NCBI GenBank assembly: GCA_964035795.1 | Contig: OZ038321.1 | Span: 23,628,850-23,692,849, forward strand | Length of the DNA: 64,000 bases | DNA from: Pterobdella sp. o SKG-2022 | Lineage: Eukaryota; Annelida; Clitellata; Hirudinida; Piscicolidae | Direction of reading: 5' to 3' | Shown here: positions 1-8,955 of the stretch, piece by piece | How the letters are laid out: each line of letters starts with the position of its first letter | Numbering within the stretch: position 1 is the stretch's first letter | Made by a program: the position numbers and the translations under genes | Notes under the pieces: model-generated | Database searches by the model: none | Seen by the model: only the letters and a program-made list of their open reading frames with translations | Told to the model about the DNA's origin: nothing

Positions 1-499
1 TGGTCGAGGAATATCATACCACTTATAAATGTTTCGTAAATTGTATACTGCACCAGGTCTAGCATTCATAAGTTCTCTCAAAGCTCTGATATCTTCTTTT
101 CTCCGACGAGCATTTCTAAACCTCATCGCTCTTTTTTATTGTGGGAGCCACAGGAAGACTAGCAGATTTAGAAACTGAAGGTGGAACAAATCGTGTCATT
201 GTTTTAGTTCTAAATAATTTCATATAAGTATCATAATCAGGTATTAATAGTTGATTTTGTGAAAAACTATCATTCGGTTCGGGAAAATCATTTTGCCGAT
301 CATCAAATACAGAGCTTTTTTAAGATGTCAAAGCAGCATTTGAAGATTCACCGAAAGACCTATCGAGACAAGTGTAGAAAGTGGCATCGATTGATGATGT
401 ATTCCATGTATAAGAAGAAATATTTCTTTTGCGCGGATATTCTCTGAACCACGACTGTAATGGGTTTCTGACATTGAATCCCCTTGATGGAAAACTCAT
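1..499 (-). pseudogene. Frameshifted member of a local unrecognised gene family (5' part)
   Basis: Read on the minus strand from an ATG at 499, this begins MSFPSRGFNV and resembles the N-terminal half of the intact paralogue at 3785-5659. Matching blocks are a Ser/Asp/Cys-rich start ending TCLDRSFGESS, then PEPNDSFSQNQLLIPDYDTYMKL (similar to PNDYLPQYQSLIPDIDEYMKL of the paralogue), then PPSVSKSA, then an Arg-rich stretch followed by YNLRNIYKW. The blocks lie in three different frames: a TAA and frame change near 310, and a TAG and frame change near 130. The 3' half lies off the window. I infer a decayed copy. Short introns removing the frame changes cannot be fully excluded, but no good GT/AG pairs flank them. 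Confidence 0.6.
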
Positions 500-1294
500 T
501 AAAGAACGCTCAAAATATTTTCAGCTTTTTTGTTAATTTAGTTGTTGCAATAGTTGATGGCTCATTTTTAATCATATGTACTTTTAATCAAAAACAATTT
601 GTAAATTTCACGTCAATTGTTGTAAACATTAAAACATTACTAGCATCATTCATTATTAATTGAGATTTTATGCTTAAAATTTTTATACTAGATCCCAAAT
701 ATATATTTTAAAGTCTCATGATGCCAGTTGGGAATGAGATGATAGGCTTGTTTGCCTGGGAAGCGATCGTTTCTTTGATAAAATCTGTATTTGTGTTGTG
801 TTGCCTAAAAGGTGAGTTTTGTTGGTTTTAGGAAAGGTCAGCTAATAGTTTTTATAGTTGTTTTATTTTGTTTCGTGGGTAAAATGAGTTTATTCTTTCA
901 AAAAAGATTGGTTAAATTTTGAGGTTGGAGTGGTGTAGTGTTGACCAAAGAGCTTACGAAACTTCGTACTTCAAAGCTTGAACCTTTAATTTTTTTTCGA
1001 CTTTTTTTTATATATTATAAAAATTTTTTCGATCTTTTTTCTAGTCTTCAATACTAAGCTTTTTAGAGCTTTTATTAAATTCATTTTGAAAGCTGGAAAA
1101 TATATGAAATTATTATCAGTAAAATAATCAAGAATATAAAAAGGCAGTTTAATAATTCAAGTATTTAACACTAAAAACGCCTGCTTAAAAGCAATATACC
1201 TATGCATGATAACATTACAAAAACCTAGTTTTGAATCTCAATAAGTCATTAGTGTTTTTAGATAATCGGCTGAAAAATGTACAACGACAGAATT

Positions 1295-2692
1295 TTATTT
1301 TCGAGGTTTTCTTAAGATGCGATTGAGTTGCTCTAAATCATATCCAGTAGCACGTCGATAAAAATGCTTCTTTATATCTTCAATTTCCAACTCTTTTTTC
1401 AAAGATATTTCTTTTTCTAAAACATGTTTTGCCAATTCTCGGTCAAACATCATCGCATTTGGGTCGTTTTGTAGATTCAAAAGAAACTCTCTCCATGTTC
1501 CAGGTTTTACATGATATTTCTTATAAATCTCTAGCAATTCATGGCTATAAGGTCCAGCTAGCAATGGACCTGTAAAATCAAATGGGTAGTCTTCAACGAG
1601 TTTGGGTTTTTGTATTCTATAGTTTTGGAAATTATATAATTTCGGGTCAATAAAATAGAAAGGATCTTGAATAGATTTTTTTCTGTAATAATCGAAGGCT
1701 CTCATGGTATCGAAAGGACCAGGATATTTGTTACGGTAGCTGTCAAGATGTTTCATAAAATTCAGGTCATTTTCTTTATAAATATCCTTTAAAATTCTAT
1801 CCCAATTGTAAGGCCATTTGTTTCCATACAGATGGGAATATATTTCGTCCAACGTCAACAGATCAATGGGTTCTTTTTGGAAAGTTGCTTTTAATGCAGA
1901 TCTGTCATCATCTAAACTTCTAAAATGAGCTATTTGATTTTCTCTATACTGTTTTCTATTTAACACGTACCTAGCAAGTTCTTTATCAAAAAAAGAAGCG
2001 TCATCTTGAGTTAATAAATTCTGTAAAAACCCTTCATATTCTCCTCTTCTTACTCTGTACTTCTTATAAAGACGTGTTAACTCTTCACTAAACGGCCCGG
2101 CTATATAAGGACCTGTGAAATCGGGCTTGTCGTGTACGGTTGGACTATCAGTCAGCATAAAGTCATTAAATCGGAAATTGTTTAAAGCAGGTTGAACACC
2201 ATGTATTCTAGCTTTTTTTCTAAAAGAACGTAAAGCAGAGGCTTTATCAAACATTACAGAGTTATTTTTTTGAAGGGAGTCTATAACATTCATGAACATT
2301 CTATCTTGTTTGTATTCTTCGTCAGACCGAGGTCTTTTGACTAAAAACTTTCTGTACATCACATTCAAACTTTGAACTTGGCTTCCAAGAACAGCAACAT
2401 CTTCTCTAAAAGCTTCAACTTTTTTATCTACGTGTCTTTTGAATTCATTCAAAAGATGAAATTTCATCCTTTCCATATCTACATCATAAAAGGCATCACT
2501 GGTACAAGACTTCCAAGAATCAAATGATGTGTCTTTACAACTGTGGTAGCTGTCACTGCTTGATGATGATCTGCGTTTGAAAGTATGCTCTCCAGAAAAC
2601 AATGGCACTCTCTCGGAAGTGTGGCTGCTATGCAAACGGATTCGTTTGGGAGGCATGCCACCGAAACGACATACTTCTCCTCTGATACTCAT
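1295..2692 (-). CDS. Unrecognised protein with two copies of an FTGPxxAGPxS module
   Basis: A single-exon ORF of 465 aa starting at the ATG at 2692. I do not recognise the family. Residues 47-63 carry SDSYHSC followed by SFDSWKSC, shared with the paralogue at 3785-5659. A ~120-residue module occurs twice, about 132-247 and 305-427. Each has a helical stretch with a DxxxAxxxYRKK-type motif, then DFTGPYIAGPFS or DFTGPLLAGPYS, then LYKKY/IYKKYHV, an aromatic-rich FLxNL segment and a DRELAxxVL end. The C-terminus (437-458) has an IEDIKKHFYRRATGYDLEQL motif found in all family members that reach this far. No signal peptide or membrane segment is visible, so it is probably cytosolic or nuclear. The neighbours on both sides are paralogues in the same orientation, implying local tandem duplication. 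Confidence 0.6.
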   Translation of the reverse strand: MSIRGEVCRFGGMPPKRIRLHSSHTSERVPLFSGEHTFKRRSSSSSDSYHSCKDTSFDSWKSCTSDAFYDVDMERMKFHLLNEFKRHVDKKVEAFREDVAVLGSQVQSLNVMYRKFLVKRPRSDEEYKQDRMFMNVIDSLQKNNSVMFDKASALRSFRKKARIHGVQPALNNFRFNDFMLTDSPTVHDKPDFTGPYIAGPFSEELTRLYKKYRVRRGEYEGFLQNLLTQDDASFFDKELARYVLNRKQYRENQIAHFRSLDDDRSALKATFQKEPIDLLTLDEIYSHLYGNKWPYNWDRILKDIYKENDLNFMKHLDSYRNKYPGPFDTMRAFDYYRKKSIQDPFYFIDPKLYNFQNYRIQKPKLVEDYPFDFTGPLLAGPYSHELLEIYKKYHVKPGTWREFLLNLQNDPNAMMFDRELAKHVLEKEISLKKELEIEDIKKHFYRRATGYDLEQLNRILRKPRK

Positions 2693-3784
2693 TTTAGAAT
2701 GAAAAAAAAATACACAAATAACTGTTTATTGTTGTTTCTTAGCAAAATTGATGTGTAAGGCGAGGCTCTGATGTTTGTTTTAAATGTTTTCAAAAAATAA
2801 ATAGAACGTCATAAATTTTAAAGTTTTCTCTAATTTTTCAACCAAAAATTTTTGATTTATCTATGTTATATCATGCTTTGTAATTCAAACAAAACTGTAA
2901 AAAATCTACTAAAAATGACTAATTTCAGGAAATAAAACAAACACAGGTTTTTTTGACACCGAGGCTTTTTATTACATACTTAAATAAAAAAAATTGCTAA
3001 AAGTTCACAAAACCCCTAAAAAATACTTTCTAATTATCTACTAAAAGCAACTCAGATTTTCACAGAAACAATATAATCTGCAATAAGGTAAGACATTTCA
3101 AAGAGAATATATCAACACCTTTCATTACCAGACATCATCATTAGTTTTCAAACAAAATAACCTAAGAAAACAAACCCTTACTAATCATATCTTGCACACA
3201 TTAAATTAACAAAGTAATATAGATATCTTCAAGCAAAAAAAATATAGAAAAATTTCTTCATTCAAGTTGTGACCACAAAAAAACTCATATGTTCTTTGGA
3301 AAACTATGCTTTTCTCTCATGGGACAGACCCTGAGAAGCGAGTGATTTTGCAAAAAAACAGTGCAAATAGGAGGAGAAAGAAGGGGGTACTCTTCATTAT
3401 TTCCAGAAGCACTGGTGTTAAAAGCAAAACGAGACTTTTTGAAATAATTATTTGATTATGTATGTTATTCTCACAAAAAACTTCGTTAATAAATAAGCCT
3501 TTGTTTTTGTGTTTAGAATCTTTTCTTTACATTAATGATAAAAGCTTTTTTAATTAACAGTGCAAAAATTTCTGTATCAGTTGAAGTTGAAGAAACACTG
3601 TGAAACTAAACAGTCTTGGTCGCAGTAGTTGTTAAATTATAATGCTGAAAGCTGAATTATTTATTTTTATAAATAGTTTATTTATAAATTTTTCTTGTAG
3701 TGTCATTTCATTAAGGTCTATTATGTTTTAGTGATTTCAAAAAGGAAGTTGAGTTAAATATTTATTTATTTAATTCAAAATGTT

Positions 3785-5659
3785 TTAATCTTGTATTCTA
3801 ATTTTTTTGATCATATCTAAATCGTAAGGTGTTGCTCGGGAATAAAACTCTTTTTCTATCGCTTTTATTTCATTTTGATTAAAAAATCTAGATTTCAATT
3901 GTTTGGTATGGTATTTTTCACGTTCACGGGCTTCATACGCTATTAACTCTAAAGGATCATTTCTGCTGTCAAGATCCAATTTTTGAGGTGGTCTTTTTCT
4001 CACACGCTCTTGTGCTCTAACAAATTTTGGTCTTATCAGCTTCTCTATGGCTTCATTATTTCTACTTTCAGGAAAGATATACTCATCTCTTAATCGATCG
4101 TACTCCCACTCATCACGAATACGCCTTCCTACATCTTCTTTTTGTACTTTTTCTACATTCCACCAATCTGTTTTAAGTTCGTTTATTTCTTCTTTTTTTT
4201 CTTCTTCTTCTTCGTCCTCATTTGAATCATATTTATAAATTTTTTTCCAATTTTTGAATTCTCTCACATCCAAATCGCTTGTACCTTCAACCCGTTTGAA
4301 ACCCTTTCTAGCTATATACTCAGCCCAACTAGAACTTTTTTCCTCATCAGCCTGTTTTTTTGGCACAAATATTTCAGCATCTTGTTGAGTTTTTTCCAAA
4401 TATTTTAAGTTTCTTTTTTTTTGAGCAACTATTTCATCATCTGGTTGCATTTTTCTCCAGTTTCTAGGATCTCTTCTTTCTGGTTTAACTATTTCATCAT
4501 CTGGTTGCATTTTTCTCCAGTTTCTAGGATCTCTTCTTTCTGGTTTAACTATTTCATCATCTGGTTGCATTTTTCTCCAGTTTCTAGGATCTCTTCTTTC
4601 TGGTTTAACTATTTCATCATCTGATAGCATTTTTCTCCAATTTCTAGGATCTCTTCTTTGTGGGATACCCCTTGTAAGTTCTGATTGCCCTCGTCTCCAA
4701 GTATTTCCGTTTTTTTGTACTTGAGAACTTCTATCAGCTCGTTGTGCTTGTAGCCAATTATTACCATCCCTTCTTTCTGAAGCACTTCTAGCAGTTGATT
4801 GGCCGCGCAGATATGATTTTGGACTAAAACTTGAATTTAGTTTTTTTTCTATTTGTTCTAGTATGTATTCCATTAATACTTTTTTGTAACGAGTACATTC
4901 TACGTTTTCAAAATTTTTCAAAAAACTGAACCATTCATCTTCTTTTACGTTATAAATTTTATAAATTGTTTCTAATATATCACTCCATTGTCCAGCTATG
5001 AAAGGCCCTGTGAAATTTGGCTTATCCCATTTAGTCGGAACAGATGTCATTAAATAGTTTTGAAAAGGGAATTCTTTCAAAACTGTTTTGAAATTAAAAA
5101 GTTTTCTCATTATTTTTCTATAAGCACGAAAAGCCCCTACTGTGTCATAGTTTCCAGAATTATTTTCAGCAAATCGTGTCATGGCTTTCATAAACGTCTC
5201 ATCTCCAAGTAATAATCTGGTATTAGTTGGCTTTTGAATACCAGATAGTTGATAAAGTTCGTTTAAATCATACGTTTCACCTCTAGAAGCTTCATAAAAA
5301 ATTTTTTTCATGTCGTTTCTGATACTACGTTCGCGGTCAGAAATTGCAGCTCTGGCAGCAGACTTAGAAACTGGTGGACAAATCATAGATGAAGTTTCGA
5401 AAAGCTTCATATACTCATCAATATCTGGTATTAAAGATTGATATTGAGGCAAATAATCATTTGGCTCAATAAAAACATCTTGTTGATTTTGAGCACCAAA
5501 TGATTCATCCAGACAAGAATGCCATTCATCAAACGAGGAATCCCCAAAATGGTTGGCACAAGAATGATAACTATCATTGCTTGAGTAATAGTCGTCATCT
5601 ATACGAATCTTCTCAAATGGCCTTCCACTGGGACTACTTGCTGAATGTTTTATTTCCAT
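3785..5659 (-). CDS. Unrecognised paralogue with one FTGP module and a 20-aa tandem repeat
   Basis: A 624-aa single-exon ORF. I place the start at the ATG at 5659 (MEIKHSASSPSG) because similarity to the 1295-2692 protein begins there; the frame is open upstream to 5719. Shared blocks are SNDSYHSC plus SSFDEWHSC near the N-terminus, one copy of the ~120-aa module containing NFTGPFIAGQWS and IYKIYNV, and a C-terminal EIKAIEKEFYSRATPYDL motif. Between module and C-terminus lies an Arg/Asn/Asp-rich region with a 20-residue tandem repeat built on RRDPRNWRKMQPDDEIVKPE, followed by an acidic tract and a second basic region. No membrane segment is seen. Function unknown. It differs from its neighbour by having one module instead of two and by the repeat insertion. 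Confidence 0.6.
   Translation of the reverse strand: MEIKHSASSPSGRPFEKIRIDDDYYSSNDSYHSCANHFGDSSFDEWHSCLDESFGAQNQQDVFIEPNDYLPQYQSLIPDIDEYMKLFETSSMICPPVSKSAARAAISDRERSIRNDMKKIFYEASRGETYDLNELYQLSGIQKPTNTRLLLGDETFMKAMTRFAENNSGNYDTVGAFRAYRKIMRKLFNFKTVLKEFPFQNYLMTSVPTKWDKPNFTGPFIAGQWSDILETIYKIYNVKEDEWFSFLKNFENVECTRYKKVLMEYILEQIEKKLNSSFSPKSYLRGQSTARSASERRDGNNWLQAQRADRSSQVQKNGNTWRRGQSELTRGIPQRRDPRNWRKMLSDDEIVKPERRDPRNWRKMQPDDEIVKPERRDPRNWRKMQPDDEIVKPERRDPRNWRKMQPDDEIVAQKKRNLKYLEKTQQDAEIFVPKKQADEEKSSSWAEYIARKGFKRVEGTSDLDVREFKNWKKIYKYDSNEDEEEEEKKEEINELKTDWWNVEKVQKEDVGRRIRDEWEYDRLRDEYIFPESRNNEAIEKLIRPKFVRAQERVRKRPPQKLDLDSRNDPLELIAYEAREREKYHTKQLKSRFFNQNEIKAIEKEFYSRATPYDLDMIKKIRIQD
4424..4672 (-). repeat. 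60-bp coding minisatellite inside the FTGP-family gene
   Basis: Four head-to-tail copies of a 60-bp unit. The central copies look identical and the edge copies differ at a few bases. The unit length is a multiple of three, so each copy adds 20 residues (RRDPRNWRKM core) in frame. More diverged RRDxxNW units lie further N-terminal in the protein, near 4680-4800. Confidence 0.9.
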
Positions 5660-5953
5660 TTTTTCGCTTCGAGCTTGTTTTCTTTCTATAAAAAATTTGA
5701 CTTGTATGTTTAGTTGCAAAAAAATCGATGGTTGAATTTGAACTTCTAATTGAAAAAATGTTTACACGCTTTCATGCCCGTTTCGTCATTAAATAAAATA
5801 TATAAATAAAGAATTTTCTTAAACAAGACGAATTTCTGTGAAGCGCGTTAAATTAATTATGAGCAAAATCTAATGAGCTTAGAAAAATGTTTTGATGTTG
5901 AATATTCAAGTGATCTTGAAACTCCCTGGGTTCAACATCACTATAATAAATCT

Positions 5954-5958
5954 CGTAA

Positions 5959-6011
<53 letters not shown>
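5954..6011. repeat. (ATT)n microsatellite
   Basis: A near-perfect run of about 19 ATT/TTA triplets in the spacer upstream of the 3785-5659 gene. The rest of 5660-6922 is AT-rich with no exon I can support. Confidence 0.9.
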
Positions 6012-6012
<1 letters not shown>

Positions 6013-6922
6013 ATCCATCATGAGCTTGAGAAACCCTGATTTAATTATTTTTTGAGTTGTTTCAATAAGTATTTTAATAAATAAAACGAGTTGTAGGCTA
6101 ATAATTTAGTCAATCAATAGTTATTTGATATAGCTTGAAAATCTTTTGAATATTTTTTTCACAGAAGGATATTTACTTTGTACTATGAGCATACACAGTG
6201 TTTATCAACACAACCAGTGTCAGCATTTTTCAAAAATGCACATCTCATAGAGGCTTTTTTTCAAATCCATCATCATACTAAAAACCCATTATTCTCATAT
6301 TTTGTTAACGGGTAAGCCTAAAAAATGTCCAGCCATCATGGTTTTCTCACACATTCCTGTACTGACTTGCAATAAAAAAAAGTTCTTCAAAAATTTCAAA
6401 AAATTTATAAGTTAAATTTTTCGTGACTTATGAAATTTTTCTCACGTCCAATAATCTCCACCTTATTAGCAGACTGCGATTTTGTGCGATAGAGTTTTTA
6501 TATTTGGACAAAAGCATTTCTGCATCGTTTGAATTCATGTTTCGACATAATCGGAGTGGAAGATAACATTCTTTTAGTCTGAAAACATCAGAAACACGAC
6601 TAAAATTTGTTTATTTGAGATTTTGAATTATTTTGATATGTGTAAAATAAGTTTCTTGAATAAGTTTCTAACTGAAATTGAAGACACGATTATCTAAGTT
6701 GTATTTGTATAAAAATAAGAAAAAAACCTCAATAAATTTCAATAAGAAATGAAATATTAAACTGGTTAAAAAACGTCCGTTCGAGCTACTCAGAAATTAT
6801 AATTTTATTTTCAACTTTTAAAATACCTCAAACACGAATAAACCGACTTATTAATATCTAAAACCTGAAAAGAAAAAAACGCAACATTTTAAATTGTTGA
6901 AATTTTTCCTTTTATCTCAACA

Positions 6923-7129
6923 TCAAATAGCTAACCTACTCAGTTTTTGTTCTGTTGTTCTCTTTCTGGGTTTACTGAGCAAATCGAAATCATGGGCTGT
7001 GGCCCACTTGTACAATTCTCTTTTTATTTTTTCTATTCGTAATCTATCCTGACTATAACGTCCTTTCATATACAAGTCATAAGTTGGAGCATTTACTAGG
7101 AAGTTTTTGGTTATTTCATCGATTTCTCT
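6923..7129 (-). pseudogene. C-terminal remnant or last exon of a fourth FTGP-family member
   Basis: A minus-strand open segment reading REIDEITKNFLVNAPTYDL, then IEKIKRELYKWATAHDFDLL, ending at a TGA at 6923-6925. Both parts match the C-terminal IxxIKxxFYxxATxYDL motif of the two neighbouring intact proteins, so the motif is duplicated here. Upstream the frame is stopped. A CAACAG before the first residue could be a splice acceptor in phase 0, so this may be the last exon of a gene rather than debris. No FTGP module was found near it. Confidence 0.5.
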
Positions 7130-7926
7130 CTGTTGTGATTACGATAGTGTTAAGAGAAACACCATAGCCACCCTCTAGCCATCAATTTTTATTTGAATAT
7201 TTTTTAAAAATTCCATACATTAAAATTTTTATTTTTAATAGATTCGTCTAAACAAAATATAACTTGCATGAGACCGCGAACCTTGCAGTGCCAACATCTT
7301 TACGGTGTTTTACAAATAGTAAATCAACTTAATTTATTTCAACTTATTTTAATTAACCATATTGAATTAAATTAACTGATGCTTGCTAAACTTAGTACCG
7401 TCCTTCAAAAAATTAACTTACTTCATGTTAAGTTAATCTAGCTTACTTACCTAGAAAATACAACTGAATACCAAGTGGCACTACTTTTGGTGCATCCACC
7501 ACTTTCTTTAAAACAGCATTCAAACTTTTTTATAACGGTCACTTGATATTAAGGTTCTTTTTCAGATCCGGAAAAAAACTGTTTTTTGATGAAACCTTAA
7601 TCGCCTGGTGAGTTAGAAAATCTCGAAAATATGATTCACGTTGGTTGTTGACCGCTTAGTTTATTTTTTCTTGCAACTTATATTTTTTTTTATTTAGTGG
7701 AATCGACATAAATTTTAGATTTGAAAAAAAATTGAAAAATTTATTGAAAACTTTAATTATAAAAATTCAATGATTTTCAAGGGCACCTGAATAAAATAAG
7801 AATTAGTTAGTTAATTTGATTGAGTCAAAAAGATTTTAAAATTTAGCTAGAATTTAAATTTATAAAACTCATGAACGAAAAATTTTTAAATTTTAAAATA
7901 AATTGAATGATTATTGATTAAAAAGG

Positions 7927-8013
7927 TTAGCAATCTGGTTGTTCGCAAACGGCGGTGTAGCTACCTGTCTGCATGAGGCGAAGTCGATCTCCTGGATACC
8001 ACGGAAGCATTAC
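7927..8013 (-). CDS. Orphan terminal coding exon (unknown gene)
   Basis: A minus-strand segment with a splice acceptor (TCAG then GTAATGC) and 28 codons ending at TAA (7927-7929). It reads VMLPWYPGDRLRLMQTGS then YTAVCEQPDC. Its base composition is much richer in G+C than the flanks, which suggests real coding sequence. It enters in phase 0. The nearest upstream minus-strand gene is the Maf-like bZIP gene, whose zipper exon contains a phase-0 CAG/GTGAAA donor, so this could be an alternative last exon of that gene. I do not recognise the peptide. The spacer 8014-8955 shows no other exon I can defend. Confidence 0.4.
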   Translation of the reverse strand, partial: VMLPWYPGDRLRLMQTGSYTAVCEQPDC

Positions 8014-8955
8014 CTGATTCTCAACTTTGATTAACAAATAATACTGCAGTATGATAGACTAGATAACAAAACAAATTCAAGGCACCAGAAATAAGTCATT
8101 TAAGGCGAAAAAATAAATTCAAAACAAGATTCATAAATAGATGTACATAATCAAGAAATATGACTGAGATTTAATGCTTAATACATTGATGTAATACGCA
8201 GTGGTTCGTGCTCAATATACAAAAATATCACAGATACAAAAATATCACAGTTCAATTATGGTGAGTTAATCAAGATGATAGAATATCACAATAGTGTTAG
8301 GTATAAAATGATAAAAAACCAATACTTTTAAAATTAACGCCATTATAATTTTTTTGAGCAAATTGAATTAACATTACTTTTTTTTCACAGCCTCCTCCTC
8401 CCCTACAGCCGTGCCTACACCTCCAAAACAAAATCATCAATAAATGGATCTTTAACTTATCAGATACATAACTATATTGGCGTCAACTTTAATCCGTTCA
8501 CCTACTTACGCATGTTACATAGTAATAAGAACAGAACATGATGGAGTGAACAAAATTTAAATCTTAAAAAAGAAAATTGCAAATGAGAATGTGAAAAAAT
8601 TCGAGGATAAACTGATGAATAAAAATTAAAAATAAAATTTGAAGCAATTGTCAACAACATAGGAACATATTCGGAGGCAATAGATATACATACAATTGAT
8701 TCAAATGGAATTTCACATTATTTAACAAATTTTTAGATTAGTACAATATTGTTCATGTTATAAAAATCATAAAAATATTATATGATAAACCCATATAGCC
8801 TGGAAATTCTGTAAAATTAAACAATATATTAAAAGTTGAATTCAACTACAAAAGGCAGATAATTTTAAAACCAAGAAAACGCCGTCACAAACGATATGCA
8901 CATATGGCCCACAAACACACACGCAATACAAGTATAAACACTGCCAAAAAGAGCA

